Shown one piece after another: positions 1 to 8,497 of a DNA stretch of 64,000 bases. The translations under genes were made by a program, and so were the position numbers. How positions within the stretch are numbered: position 1 is the first letter of the stretch; the number at the start of each line of letters is the position of its first letter. The DNA lies in assembly GCF_002155685.1 (NCBI RefSeq), contig NZ_MUYK01000001.1, positions 186,001-250,000 of the forward strand, in the 5' to 3' direction. This DNA is from Erythrobacter colymbi (GTDB lineage: Bacteria; Pseudomonadota; Alphaproteobacteria; Sphingomonadales; Sphingomonadaceae). Under the pieces are notes generated by a model. It made no database searches. It was not told the origin of the DNA and was given only the letters and a program-made list of their open reading frames with translations.

Positions 1-1
1 G

Positions 2-775
2 TTCCAGTTCGGCGCCTTCTCGCCCCTGTTCCGCAGCCACGGGGAGTTCCCGCTGCGCGAGACCTATCTCGTTAGCAAGGGCGATCCGGCGATGCTGGCG
101 GGGCTCGAGCATTATCACCGCCTGCGCTACCGCCTGCTGCCCTATATCTACACGCTGGCCGCCGAGACCCATTTCGACGACGCGACGATCCTGCGCCCGC
201 TGGTGATGGATTTCGCAAGCGACCGGACTGTGTGGGGGATCGACGACCAGTATCTCTTCGGCCCCGCGATCATGGCCGCGCCCGTCACCACCTTTGGCGC
301 GCGCGAGCGGCAGGTCTATCTGCCGCAGGGCGAATGGCACGATGCGCTCTCGGGCAAACGGCTCAAGGGCGGCCGGAGCGTTACCGCCGCCGCGCCGCGC
401 GAACGGATGCCGCTTTTCGTGCGGGCAGGCGCGATCATCCCCGCCGGGCCGGACGTGCAATCCACCGCCGAAAATGTGGCTGGCCCGCTCACCATCCACG
501 TCTTCGCCGGAGCCGACGGGCGCTTCAGCCTCTACGAGGATCAGGGCAGCGACATGGGCTATGCCCGCGGCGAGTTCGCGCGCATCCCGATGGTGTGGGA
601 CGACACAGCGCGCACGCTGACGATGGGTGCGCGGGAAGGGCGCTTCCCCGGCGTGGCGCAGACGCGCGCGGTCACCGTGATCCTCCACGATGGCAGCGCA
701 GCGGGCGATGTGTTCGAAGCCCGCGAGGGCCGCAAGGCGACCTATACCGGCGCGGCGCTGCGCCTGAAGCTCTAG
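2..775 (+). CDS. GH31 alpha-glycosidase, C-terminal fragment (gene begins upstream of window)
   Basis: The reading frame is open from base 2, so the N-terminus and the catalytic aspartates lie outside the window. The visible 257 residues begin with FQFGAFSPLFRSHG, the end of a GH31 barrel. A typical GH31 tail follows (YRLLPYIYTLAAE, then DDQYLFGPAIMAAPV) with the C-terminal beta domains: a PLFVRAGAIIP motif and a DUF5110-like end. The family hydrolyses alpha-glucosides or alpha-xylosides; the DUF5110 tail leans towards alpha-xylosidase or alpha-glucosidase. It differs clearly from the second GH31 at 47.8 kb, which has a sulfoquinovosidase tail. The stop overlaps the stop of the convergent globin gene by a few bases. 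Substrate cannot be decided from this fragment. Confidence 0.88.
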   Translation, partial: FQFGAFSPLFRSHGEFPLRETYLVSKGDPAMLAGLEHYHRLRYRLLPYIYTLAAETHFDDATILRPLVMDFASDRTVWGIDDQYLFGPAIMAAPVTTFGARERQVYLPQGEWHDALSGKRLKGGRSVTAAAPRERMPLFVRAGAIIPAGPDVQSTAENVAGPLTIHVFAGADGRFSLYEDQGSDMGYARGEFARIPMVWDDTARTLTMGAREGRFPGVAQTRAVTVILHDGSAAGDVFEAREGRKATYTGAALRLKL

Positions 776-1308
776 CGCTCGACCACGTCGCGCGACATCG
801 GCGCGAGCTTTGCCAGCAGGCGGTTCTGCGCGGCGAAGGGCACGCCCGCCTCGCGCATCGCTGTCTGGAGGTTCTCGACCAGCGCGTTCATGTCGGCCTT
901 GGTCACGCCCATCTCGGCGTGGGCGGTCTTCATGTCGCGGCCCGAGTAATCGCAGCCTGCGCCGAGCAGGTAGCAGAACTGTTCGCCCAGCGTGCGCTTC
1001 AGCCGCACGGTATCATGCGCCTCGAAAATGGCGGCGATGCGCGGGTCGGCTTCCGACAGCTCGATGGTGCGCGCCGCGATCCGCGCGATGCCCTCGCGCC
1101 CGCCGAAATCTGCGGCGAGGCCCGCACTGTCATAGGGCTTGGCCCCGGCATTGGCATTGGACTGCTCGTAGGGATCGACCGGCAGCTCGCCCGTGACGGG
1201 ATCGCGCTCCTTCACCTCGACCCCGAATTCGGCGTCCCAGTCGGTCGCTTCGGCGGGGGCCTGTTGCAGCAGCATCAGGACGGCGGCGGTGGTGGCGGCG
1301 AGCAGCAT
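772..1308 (-). CDS. Periplasmic group 1 truncated haemoglobin
   Basis: The product has 178 residues. It opens with a short hydrophobic export signal (MLLAATTAAVLMLLQQ), a linker of about 50 residues, and then a truncated-globin fold: FGGREGIARIAARTIELSEADPRI, then LGEQFCYLLGAGCDYSG, with MKTAHAEMG carrying the probable proximal haem histidine. Truncated globins bind O2 or NO; a signal sequence implies a periplasmic role. The ATG at 1308 lies 17 bases after the DUF3034 gene, so the two are likely co-transcribed. A longer open frame exists but overlaps that neighbour. The neighbourhood (DUF3034, cupredoxin, GGDEF-EAL) recurs in proteobacteria and suggests a redox or gas-sensing module, which is inference. 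Confidence 0.82.
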   Translation of the reverse strand: MLLAATTAAVLMLLQQAPAEATDWDAEFGVEVKERDPVTGELPVDPYEQSNANAGAKPYDSAGLAADFGGREGIARIAARTIELSEADPRIAAIFEAHDTVRLKRTLGEQFCYLLGAGCDYSGRDMKTAHAEMGVTKADMNALVENLQTAMREAGVPFAAQNRLLAKLAPMSRDVVER

Positions 1309-1324
1309 CGTCAGGGCTCCGGTG

Positions 1325-2332
1325 TCAGAACGCGACCTGCGCGGACAGGAAGCCGCCGCGCTGGTCGGAGAAAGTGGCGATCGAACCCAGATCGACATAG
1401 GCCGCGGTCAGGGTCAGGTTGTCGGTGAGGGCATAGGCGGCAAAGACGTCCATCCAGTTGTCATCGCCGAGGCCGAGATTGTCGGGCTTGGTGCGCAATT
1501 CCGCCCCGATCACCGCGCGGCGCGACAGCTGGTAGCCGAGCGAGCCTTCGAATTGCAGCTTGTAGCCATGTGTGGCCGATCCGAAGCCGAGCAGGCCCAG
1601 TTCGTTCGCCTCGGTGTAGCGCAGGGTCGCGTTGACCAGCAGGCTGCGGGCGAGGAAGAGCTTGGTGGCGCTTACGGTGAAGTCGGTTCCCGAACTGTCC
1701 TTTGCGCCGATCGCGCGGACCAGCGCGCCGTCGCGGCTGCGCTTGTGTTCGATCCCCACCGCGATCTGCGGCAGCCAGGTGTCGCCATAGACAAGATCGC
1801 CCGCCAGCCGGACCTTCGCGCCGAAGGTTTCGACATTGAAGGTGTAGCCCTGCCCGATCCCGAGCGCGGCGCCCACGTCGCGGGTGTCGAAATCGGCGCG
1901 GGCGAAGCTCAGCTCCAGCCGGTCGCCGAAGCCCGCCATCACCCCGTAGGAGCGCCAGCCGAAATCGGGCAGCTCGATCCCGGTCACATGGGCCGAAAGC
2001 CCGATCCCGCCCGCCATCTGCCGCCCGCCGATGGTCGCCCAGCGGGCAAGGCCTCCGCCAGACGAGCCCTCGATCGTGGTGACGCCGTTGGTGAGCAGCA
2101 GCTTGCCGCCCTCCAGCACATCGACATGGGGAATATTTGCGCCATCCTCGCCAAGCGCGGTTGCCTGCGCAGGATCGAGCGGCGCGATCGCTGGGTAGAG
2201 CGGTTCGTCAGCCGCCGGACTAACCGCCTCCGCCGCAGGTTCCTCGAGCAGGACAGGCGCATAGGCGATCTGCGGCGTCGGGGCATTAGCTGCGGCGGCT
2301 AACACGGCGAGGCTGGAGAACGTGGTAAACAT
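1325..2332 (-). CDS. DUF3034 family outer-membrane beta-barrel protein
   Basis: The product has 335 residues with an N-terminal signal-like segment and a proline/alanine-rich linker. The DUF3034 hallmark follows (GGKLLLTNGVTTIEGSSGGG, about residues 78-97, then W-x-TIGG). The rest is alternating beta strands typical of a barrel and ends in an aromatic residue (AQVAF). The family has no established biochemical function. ATG at 2332 is preferred over a GTG three bases upstream; GGGG precedes it. It is transcribed with the downstream truncated globin and away from the cupredoxin/GGDEF genes, leaving about 90 bases for a divergent promoter. An outer-membrane partner for the periplasmic globin is inference. 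Confidence 0.75.
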   Translation of the reverse strand: MFTTFSSLAVLAAAANAPTPQIAYAPVLLEEPAAEAVSPAADEPLYPAIAPLDPAQATALGEDGANIPHVDVLEGGKLLLTNGVTTIEGSSGGGLARWATIGGRQMAGGIGLSAHVTGIELPDFGWRSYGVMAGFGDRLELSFARADFDTRDVGAALGIGQGYTFNVETFGAKVRLAGDLVYGDTWLPQIAVGIEHKRSRDGALVRAIGAKDSSGTDFTVSATKLFLARSLLVNATLRYTEANELGLLGFGSATHGYKLQFEGSLGYQLSRRAVIGAELRTKPDNLGLGDDNWMDVFAAYALTDNLTLTAAYVDLGSIATFSDQRGGFLSAQVAF

Positions 2333-2422
2333 CACCCCGCCCCCTACCTCGATAGCGTTACCAATGCCTGAAGCCCGGGGCGAGGGATTGTTAAGGCCTG
2401 ACGTCTAACGCCTCATGCAGAT

Positions 2423-3076
2423 ATGCCCCTGCGTGATTCTCTCCCCCCCTTCGCCGCCGCTGCCGCCGCGCTCGCCTGCCTTGGCGGGGTGCTGGCACCC
2501 GTCATGGTCGCCAGCGCCGCCGCGCCTGCAAGCCTCAAGGTTCAGGTGGTCGATGCCGACGGCCTTCCGGTGCGCGATGCCGTGGTCGAGCTGCGCGGGG
2601 CCAAGCCCGCCGCCGGGCCGATCCGCTTTCCGTGGAAGATGGGCATGGGCCAGAAGGACCGCCAGTTCGTCCCCGGCACGCTGATCGTCGCACGCGGCAG
2701 CACCGTCGCCTTCCCCAATCTCGATACGGTGCGCCACTCGATCTACAGCTTCTCCAAGCCCGCGCGCTTCGAGATCGAGCTCTATGGCCGCGACCAGACG
2801 CGCACCCACACCTTCGAGGTCGTGGGCAGCGTCAAGCTGGGCTGCAACATCCACGACCAGATGCGCGGCTATATCCGCGTCACCGACACGCCCTATACCG
2901 GCAAGACCGACGGCAACGGCTATGTCACGCTCACCGGCATGGCGAGCGGCGCGGCGAGCCTCACTGTGTGGCACCCCTCGCTGCGCACGCCGACGGGCGA
3001 GAGCAAGTCGGCCGTCACCATCACCGGCGGCGCGCAGTCGCACAAGGTGAAGGTGGCGCTGAGGCCCGCGGTATGA
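2423..3076 (+). CDS. Cupredoxin-like periplasmic protein ('methylamine utilization' type)
   Basis: The product has 217 residues. A signal peptide covers roughly the first 33. A small beta domain then resembles an Ig-like/carboxypeptidase-regulatory fold (LKVQVVDADGLPV), followed by a plastocyanin-like domain with potential copper ligands: His in NLDTVRHSIYS, Cys and His in KLGCNIHDQM, and the Met of that motif. Such proteins are often labelled methylamine utilization proteins, but no methylamine genes are nearby. The stop overlaps the start of the GGDEF-EAL gene as ATGA, so the two are probably translationally coupled. A copper-binding electron carrier or redox sensor feeding the membrane-bound c-di-GMP enzyme is plausible but inferred. 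Confidence 0.78.
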   Translation: MPLRDSLPPFAAAAAALACLGGVLAPVMVASAAAPASLKVQVVDADGLPVRDAVVELRGAKPAAGPIRFPWKMGMGQKDRQFVPGTLIVARGSTVAFPNLDTVRHSIYSFSKPARFEIELYGRDQTRTHTFEVVGSVKLGCNIHDQMRGYIRVTDTPYTGKTDGNGYVTLTGMASGAASLTVWHPSLRTPTGESKSAVTITGGAQSHKVKVALRPAV

Positions 3077-5415
3077 GCCCCGCCAAGGTGCTCAACACGC
3101 CCGCAAGGGTGCTGCTGGCGCGGCTCGCGGGGCTGCGCTTCGGATCGCTGCGTTCGCGCATCGCGCTGCTCTATGCCGGGCTGTTCGCGCTGGTGCTGGG
3201 GGTGGTCGTCTCGCTCGCCGCAGGCGCGCTCGAGCGCTTCGGCGAGGACAGCGCCGCACGCGATCTGGCCGCCAACGCGCGGGTGTTCGATGAAATCATG
3301 GCCGCCCGCGCGCGGCAGATGGGCGATCAGGCCGGGGTGCTGGCCCGCGACTTCGGCTTCCGCGAGGCGGTGGCGACGGGCGACGCGCCCACCATCGCCA
3401 GCGCGCTCGCCAGTCTCGAGGCGCGCGCCGGCAGCGACATGGCCTTCGTCCTCACCCTCGATGGCGAGGTTCTGGCGGGCGACACCACGGGCGTTCCCGC
3501 CCCCGACACGCTGTGGACGCGGCTCGATGCGGGCGAGACGCGCGGGATCATCCAGTCGGACAAGGGCCTCGCGCTTGCCGCCGCCGCCCCGATCGAGGCG
3601 CCCGACCTGATGGGCTGGCTGGTGATCGCCCAGCCGCTCGACCGCGACGAGCTCGACCGGCTGGTCGAACTCGCCCCGATCGCGCTCACCGCCGATGTCG
3701 CCGAGGCCGCGCGCCAGCCCGCGTGGCTGCGCCGCGCGGGCGCCAATTCTGTGTTCGAGCATCAGGCCGGGGGCGAGCCCTTCCTCTACCACGTCTCCGA
3801 CCTTGCCGTGTTGCAGGACGGCATCCACCCGCGGCTGGTGCTGCGCCATGCCCTCGCCGAAAGCCTTGCCGCCTACACCAGCCTCAAGCTCTGGCTGACG
3901 GCCCTCGCGCTCGGCGGGATCGCGCTGGTGCTGGGGATGGGCTGGCGCATCGCGCGTTCGGTCACCGAACCGCTCCAGCAACTCGACGCAGCCACCCGCG
4001 CCATCGGCGAAGGCCGCGAGGTCAGCCTCGAGATCGAGACCGACGACGAGATCGGCCGCCTCGCCGAAAGCTTCAACCAGATGGTCGCCGCGATCGAGGA
4101 GCGCGAGCGCGAGATCATCCATGTCGGCCTGCACGACGGCCTCACCGGCCTTCCCAACAGCAAGCTCTTCACCGAACAGCTCGGCAACACTCTCGCCCGG
4201 CGGCGGGGGAGCGAGCGGGTGCTGATCGCCTATGTCGATCTCGACGACTTCAAGATGGTCAACGACACGCTCGGCCATCCGGCGGGCGATGCCCTGCTGC
4301 GGATGGTGGCCGACCACCTTCGCGAAGACCTGCCCGATGCCCTCGTCGCGCGGCTGGGGGGCGATGAATTCGCGATCCTGATCGACGGGATCGAGGAGAA
4401 GGAAAACCCCGGCACCATCGCCGACCGGCTCCAACGCTGCTTCGACCGTCCGCTCACCATCAACGGGCAGGCGGCGGCCTGCGGGGCGAGCATCGGCATC
4501 GCCATCGCGCCGGGCGACGCCAATGACGGCACCACGCTGATGAAGCACGCCGACCTCGCGCTCTACCGCGCCAAGCACGAGGGCAAGGCCACCTACCACT
4601 TCTTCGAGCCCGCACTCGACGAGGCCGCCCGCCTGCGCCGCCAGCTCGAGCTCGATCTGCGCGCCGCGATCAAGGACGGCGGCTTCGCGCTCAATTTCCA
4701 GCCGCTCTACAGCCTCGCCGAAAAGCGCCTGACCGGGTTCGAGGCGCTGATCCGCTGGGACCACCCGGAGCGCGGCCGTATCAATCCGATCGAATTCATC
4801 ACGCTGGCCGAGGAAACCGGTCTCATCATCCCGATCGGCGAATGGGTGTTGCGCGAGGCCTGCCATCAGGCCAGCCAGTGGCCGGACGATGTCTCGGTCG
4901 CGGTCAATGTCAGCCCCAAGCAGTTCGCCGCCAGCGGGATCGCCGCCACCGTGCTCTCCGCCCTGTCATCGAGCGGCCTGCCGCCCCGCCGGCTCGAGCT
5001 CGAGATTACCGAGAGCATCTTCATCGCCGATGTCGATGCGACGCTGGCGACGCTGCACAGCCTGCGCAATCTCGGCGTCAAAATCGCGCTCGACGATTTC
5101 GGCACCGGCTATTCCTCGCTCAGCTACCTGCGCTCCTTCCCCTTCGACAAGGTCAAGATCGACAAGAGCTTCGTCGAGGATCTCGGCACCAGCACCAGCG
5201 GCCACGCGATGATCCGCGCGATCACCACGCTGGCCACAGCGCTGGGCATGGAGACGCTGGCAGAGGGCGTGGAGGACATCGCCCAGTTCGAGGTGCTCGA
5301 ACGCGAGGGCTGCCAGAACATCCAGGGCTACCTGTTCTCGCGGCCCGTGGCGGCCGATGCGGTGGCTGGCCTGCTGCGCGACGGGGCGGGCTACCAGCGC
5401 ACGCTCAGCGCCTGA
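3073..5415 (+). CDS. Membrane-bound HAMP-GGDEF-EAL c-di-GMP cyclase/phosphodiesterase
   Basis: The product has 780 residues. A transmembrane helix (about 26-50) leads into a periplasmic sensor region (about 50-275, CACHE-like but not assigned), a second helix (about 275-295), a HAMP linker (about 291-345), a GGDEF domain from HDGLTGLPN (about 354) with intact RLGGDEFAIL (about 430), and an EAL domain with EALIRWDHP (about 557) and DDFGTGYSS (about 674). Both catalytic signatures are intact, so synthesis and breakdown of c-di-GMP are both possible. ATG at 3073 gives a 4-base overlap with the cupredoxin gene and removes an implausible upstream extension. The coupled periplasmic copper protein may supply the signal. 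Confidence 0.92.
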   Translation: MSPAKVLNTPARVLLARLAGLRFGSLRSRIALLYAGLFALVLGVVVSLAAGALERFGEDSAARDLAANARVFDEIMAARARQMGDQAGVLARDFGFREAVATGDAPTIASALASLEARAGSDMAFVLTLDGEVLAGDTTGVPAPDTLWTRLDAGETRGIIQSDKGLALAAAAPIEAPDLMGWLVIAQPLDRDELDRLVELAPIALTADVAEAARQPAWLRRAGANSVFEHQAGGEPFLYHVSDLAVLQDGIHPRLVLRHALAESLAAYTSLKLWLTALALGGIALVLGMGWRIARSVTEPLQQLDAATRAIGEGREVSLEIETDDEIGRLAESFNQMVAAIEEREREIIHVGLHDGLTGLPNSKLFTEQLGNTLARRRGSERVLIAYVDLDDFKMVNDTLGHPAGDALLRMVADHLREDLPDALVARLGGDEFAILIDGIEEKENPGTIADRLQRCFDRPLTINGQAAACGASIGIAIAPGDANDGTTLMKHADLALYRAKHEGKATYHFFEPALDEAARLRRQLELDLRAAIKDGGFALNFQPLYSLAEKRLTGFEALIRWDHPERGRINPIEFITLAEETGLIIPIGEWVLREACHQASQWPDDVSVAVNVSPKQFAASGIAATVLSALSSSGLPPRRLELEITESIFIADVDATLATLHSLRNLGVKIALDDFGTGYSSLSYLRSFPFDKVKIDKSFVEDLGTSTSGHAMIRAITTLATALGMETLAEGVEDIAQFEVLEREGCQNIQGYLFSRPVAADAVAGLLRDGAGYQRTLSA

Positions 5416-5428
5416 TCCGCCCGCCGCC

Positions 5429-6184
5429 TCAGCGCTTGGCGGTGGCGGCGGCGTAGCGCTCGGACACCTTGCCCCAGTCGACCACCTGCCACCACCCGTC
5501 GAGATAATCGCCGCGGCGGTTCTGGTACTTGAGGTAATAGGCGTGTTCCCACACGTCGTTGCCCAGCACCGGCGTGCCCTTGACCTCGGCGGCGTCCATC
5601 AGCGGATTGTCCTGGTTGGGGGTCGAGGTGATCGCGAGCTTGCCGTCGGCGCCCACGATCAGCCACACCCAGCCCGATCCGAAGCGCCCCGTGCCGGCGG
5701 CCTTGAAGGCGGCCTTGAACTTGTCGAGGCTGCCGAACTGCGCGTCGATCGCGGCGGCAAGCGCGGGCGAGATCGCGCCGACCTGCGCGACGGGTGCCAT
5801 CGTCTGCCAGAAGAAGCTGTGGTTCCAGTGCCCGCCCGCATTGTTGCGCACCGCCGCCGGAAGCGTGCCGGCCTTGGCGACCAGCTGGTCGAGGCTCTGC
5901 CCCGCCAGCGCCGGATCGGCGGCGACGGCCTTGTTGAGATTGTCGACATAGGCCTGGTGGTGCTTGGAATGGTGGATCGTCATCGTCTCGGTATCGATCA
6001 CCGGTTCGAGCGCGTCATAGCCATAGCCGAGCGGGGGGAGCGTGAAGGCCGCCGGTGCAGGGGTGGCTGCGGGCGCGGGGGCGGCAGCGGGGGCGGCGGC
6101 CTGCGCAAAGGCGGGCGCGGCGCTGGCCAGAGCGATTGCGGCAGCACCGGCAAGGGCCAGCGGGCGGAGCAGGGGGCGGATCAT
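5429..6184 (-). CDS. sodB: Exported Fe/Mn superoxide dismutase
   Basis: The product has 251 residues. It starts with a cleavable signal ([20 protein letters not shown], cleavage near AFA-QA) and an Ala/Pro linker, followed by a complete Fe/Mn-[35 protein letters not shown], and [13 protein letters not shown] with the metal-binding Asp and His. It converts superoxide to H2O2 and O2, here in the periplasm. The ATG at 6184 has GGAG at 8 bases; a further upstream open frame reads into the parS/repeat region and is rejected. It converges on the GGDEF-EAL gene with 13 bases between stops. The metal (Fe or Mn) cannot be fixed from sequence. Confidence 0.92.
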   Translation of the reverse strand: MIRPLLRPLALAGAAAIALASAAPAFAQAAAPAAAPAPAATPAPAAFTLPPLGYGYDALEPVIDTETMTIHHSKHHQAYVDNLNKAVAADPALAGQSLDQLVAKAGTLPAAVRNNAGGHWNHSFFWQTMAPVAQVGAISPALAAAIDAQFGSLDKFKAAFKAAGTGRFGSGWVWLIVGADGKLAITSTPNQDNPLMDAAEVKGTPVLGNDVWEHAYYLKYQNRRGDYLDGWWQVVDWGKVSERYAAATAKR

Positions 6185-6338
6185 CGGGGTTCTCCAGAAT
6201 GAGGATCGCGGGACAGCGCGGCTTTGCGCGCTATCTGGCATGACGCCGCCACCTGATACAGTCCCCAGTTGCCGGCGCGCGGAAATTCGACAATTCGCGC
6301 CGCAGACGCGCCGGGCCGTGGCGTGAAGGGCGGCGCGC

Positions 6339-6423
6339 GCCAGACCCTTGCCAGAGCGGGCCAGAACCCCGCCAGCGCGGGCCAGACCCCCTCCAGACCC
6401 CCGCCAGACCCGTTTAGACCCCC
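6339..6423 (+). repeat. Phased GCCAGACCCC array, copy 1
   Basis: About eight degenerate units of GCCAGACCCC(C) follow each other at 10-12 base steps; the middle units have drifted (GCCAGAGCGG, GCCAGCGCGG) and the last is TTTAGACCCCC. It ends about 11 bases before the parS-like palindrome at 6435. The same arrangement recurs at 38506 and 53170 in the same orientation. It lies in the 347-base non-coding stretch between sodB and the AraC-type gene, which otherwise shows nothing recognisable. Confidence 0.8.
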
Positions 6424-6434
6424 GTCTGCGGCGG

Positions 6435-6450
6435 TGTTTTACGTGAAACA
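6435..6450. other. parS-like site 1 (ParB binding palindrome)
   Basis: The 16 bases TGTTTTACGTGAAACA differ at one position from the perfect palindrome TGTTTCACGTGAAACA, the chromosomal parS consensus known from Caulobacter and other bacteria. It sits just after the phased AGACCCC array. It is one of three such sites in the window. Confidence 0.75.
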
Positions 6451-6531
6451 CTGCCTATCGCGGGTAATCCGCAAGCGACAGCAAGCGGCCCGATGGACAA
6501 GCGGCAAGGCTTGTTGTCTAAGTCAGGGTCA

Positions 6532-7437
6532 ATGACCCCGCGTGACCCTCTTCCTGCTGGCGACCCCCGTTCGATGCACCCCCTCGCCTGGCGCGACTGG
6601 GCGCGCGGCGGACGCAGCGTCTCCTCCGCACCCCACGCTGTAGGCGGCGCGATCATCCAGCGTTGGGAAAAGAGCGCGAGCCGCATGGTGCAGCCCCCGC
6701 TCGATCACCACTATCTCGTCGTCCACCTCGGCGGGGCCAAGCGCATCACCCGCCGCCGCCGCACCGAGACGCTGGTGCGCGAGGTCGAGGACCGGGCGCT
6801 TTCGGCGATCGAGGCGGGCTCGTCCTACAGCTGGATGACCGAAGGCCCGATCGCTTTCGGGCACATCTATCTCGAGCCCGAATTTTTCGCGCAGACCATC
6901 GCCGCGCAGTTCGATTGCGATCCGGCCAAGGTCCGCTTTCAGGAAAGTTTCGGTGAATTCGACCCGCTTTTGAGCCGTTTGCTGACCGCGCTGGTGCGCG
7001 CGTCGGAAAGCGACGACATCGCGCTGATGGAGCAGGAACTCCAACTCGAAGCCGCGCTCCACCGCCTCTACGAGCGCCAGAACGTGACCGCCGCGAGGGA
7101 CAACAAGCTGATCATCGCACCGGCCAGCGTGGCGCGGGTGAAGGACTTTATCGCCGCGAACCTGCGCGAGCCGATCGCGCTCGATGATCTGGCGGGGCTG
7201 GCGGGCTATAGCCGCTTCCACTTCGCCCGCGGCTTCCGCGCCGCGACGGGCCTGCCGCCCTATGCCTATATCCTGCGCGCGCGGATCGCCCATGCCTGCC
7301 GTCTGCTCGACGAGGCGCGGCTGCCGGTGAACGCGGTGGGGGACGCGGCAGGCTTTGCCTCGCACCCCCAATTTGCGAGCCGTTTCCGGCAGTTGACCGG
7401 AATTTCCCCCAGCGCCTATCGCAAGATCATGCGCTGA
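6532..7437 (+). CDS. AraC-family transcriptional regulator
   Basis: The product has 301 residues. The N-terminal 200 residues are a poorly conserved sensing domain. The C-terminal 100 carry two helix-turn-helix motifs of the AraC/XylS type: VKDFIAANLREPIALDDLAGLAGYSRFHFARGF and DAAGFASHPQFASRFRQLTGISPSAYRK. ATG at 6532 follows AGGG closely; an ATG at 6493 and another at 6574 are alternatives. It lies directly downstream of the parS element and converges on a porin-like gene. No target operon is obvious and the effector is unknown. Confidence 0.88.
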   Translation: MTPRDPLPAGDPRSMHPLAWRDWARGGRSVSSAPHAVGGAIIQRWEKSASRMVQPPLDHHYLVVHLGGAKRITRRRRTETLVREVEDRALSAIEAGSSYSWMTEGPIAFGHIYLEPEFFAQTIAAQFDCDPAKVRFQESFGEFDPLLSRLLTALVRASESDDIALMEQELQLEAALHRLYERQNVTAARDNKLIIAPASVARVKDFIAANLREPIALDDLAGLAGYSRFHFARGFRAATGLPPYAYILRARIAHACRLLDEARLPVNAVGDAAGFASHPQFASRFRQLTGISPSAYRKIMR

Positions 7438-7458
7438 GGGAACCCGGCGGCAAGGGCG

Positions 7459-8397
7459 CTAGAAGCCCTTGACCAGCTGCACCGTGAAGCCTTCCTTGAA
7501 GAACTGGTTGGTGTTGGTCAGCGGCACCTCGATCCCCGCCAGCAGGAACAGGTTGCCGCCCAGATGCGTGCGCACGCCCGGCGTGACGGAGACGAAGGTC
7601 GGCCCGTTGTCGAACTCGCGCCAGGTGCTCGCGACATACCAGGTGAGGTCGCCGAAGGGGGTGTTGTCGTGCGGGGTGACGGTCTGGCCGATCGCCCCGT
7701 TTAGGATGAAGCTCTCGGGCGCGTCGCTGTCGGGAAAGTCATACGCGACCCGTCCGCGGAAGGAAAAGCCGCCGCCGACGTCGGTGAAGAGGTTCAATTG
7801 CGGCTGGGCGGCGAAGACGCCGTTGCCGAAGCTGTCCGATCCCGTAGGCAGGCGCCAGCCAACCCCCGCATTGAGCGAGACATTCCGGGTCTCGACCAAC
7901 ATCAGCTGGGTGTTGAGCGTGATGTCGCCGAAGTCCGAATCCCCGCCGCGGTCCTGATAGAAGGGCACCTCGAGCCCCGCCCACAACCGGCGCGAAAGCG
8001 GCAAGTGGAAGCGGGCAAGCCCCTGTTCGGCATCCGGCCCGTCGGCATCGACATAGGTGTAGGCAAGGTGGACCTCGCGGGTGAAGAAGCCGTCGGCGGT
8101 GCCCAGCCAGCCCTGACGGGGCGCGCCGCTGTCACCGTTGGGGACGGGAATCCACTTCGAAAACAGCTCCTTGCCGAAAGGCTCGGAGCCGAGCGGCGTC
8201 CAGTCGCCGACCGCGCTGTCATCGGCCGCAGCGGCGCTGGCGGCTGCCGCAGCGGCGGTCACGACGACCGGCGAGGCCGGGGCCTCGGCAGAGCTCTCGG
8301 CACTCTCGCCCTCGGCGGCAAGCGCGGGGGTGGCGACGAGGAAGGGGGCGAGGCTGGCGGCCAGCAACAGGCCCGGACGGGGAAGAATGCGCGACAT
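7459..8397 (-). CDS. Outer-membrane beta-barrel protein, phenol MetA/transporter-like
   Basis: The product has 312 residues. A signal peptide of about 39 residues (ending ATPALA) is followed by an Ala/Ser-rich stretch and then a barrel with many aromatic-flanked strands (HLAYTYVDADGPDAEQGLAR, GWRLPTGSDSFGNG), ending FTVQLVKGF. This resembles the loosely defined MetA-pathway/transporter outer-membrane family. The start at 8397 has GGAG 8 bases upstream. The next gene, an AraC-type regulator on the same strand, lies 100 bases upstream and may control it. Substrate unknown. Confidence 0.65.
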   Translation of the reverse strand: MSRILPRPGLLLAASLAPFLVATPALAAEGESAESSAEAPASPVVVTAAAAAASAAAADDSAVGDWTPLGSEPFGKELFSKWIPVPNGDSGAPRQGWLGTADGFFTREVHLAYTYVDADGPDAEQGLARFHLPLSRRLWAGLEVPFYQDRGGDSDFGDITLNTQLMLVETRNVSLNAGVGWRLPTGSDSFGNGVFAAQPQLNLFTDVGGGFSFRGRVAYDFPDSDAPESFILNGAIGQTVTPHDNTPFGDLTWYVASTWREFDNGPTFVSVTPGVRTHLGGNLFLLAGIEVPLTNTNQFFKEGFTVQLVKGF

Positions 8398-8497
8398 CTG
8401 AGAGGCTCCTTGCTTGTGTAGGGAGCCTTCCATGCGCCTATGGGTGCGGGGTCATCTTGTCAGAAAGCCGAGGGTTTTTTCCCAAACCCCCATCATC

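Noticed and set aside
2632..3072. N-terminal extension of the GGDEF-EAL gene through the cupredoxin gene
   Set aside because: The extension is a shadow of the cupredoxin frame; ATGA overlap at 3073 gives a start just before the first membrane helix.
6185..6451. N-terminal extension of the superoxide dismutase starting MFHVKH within the parS site
   Set aside because: It would translate parS and repeat DNA and bury the signal peptide; ATG 6184 has a good ribosome site.
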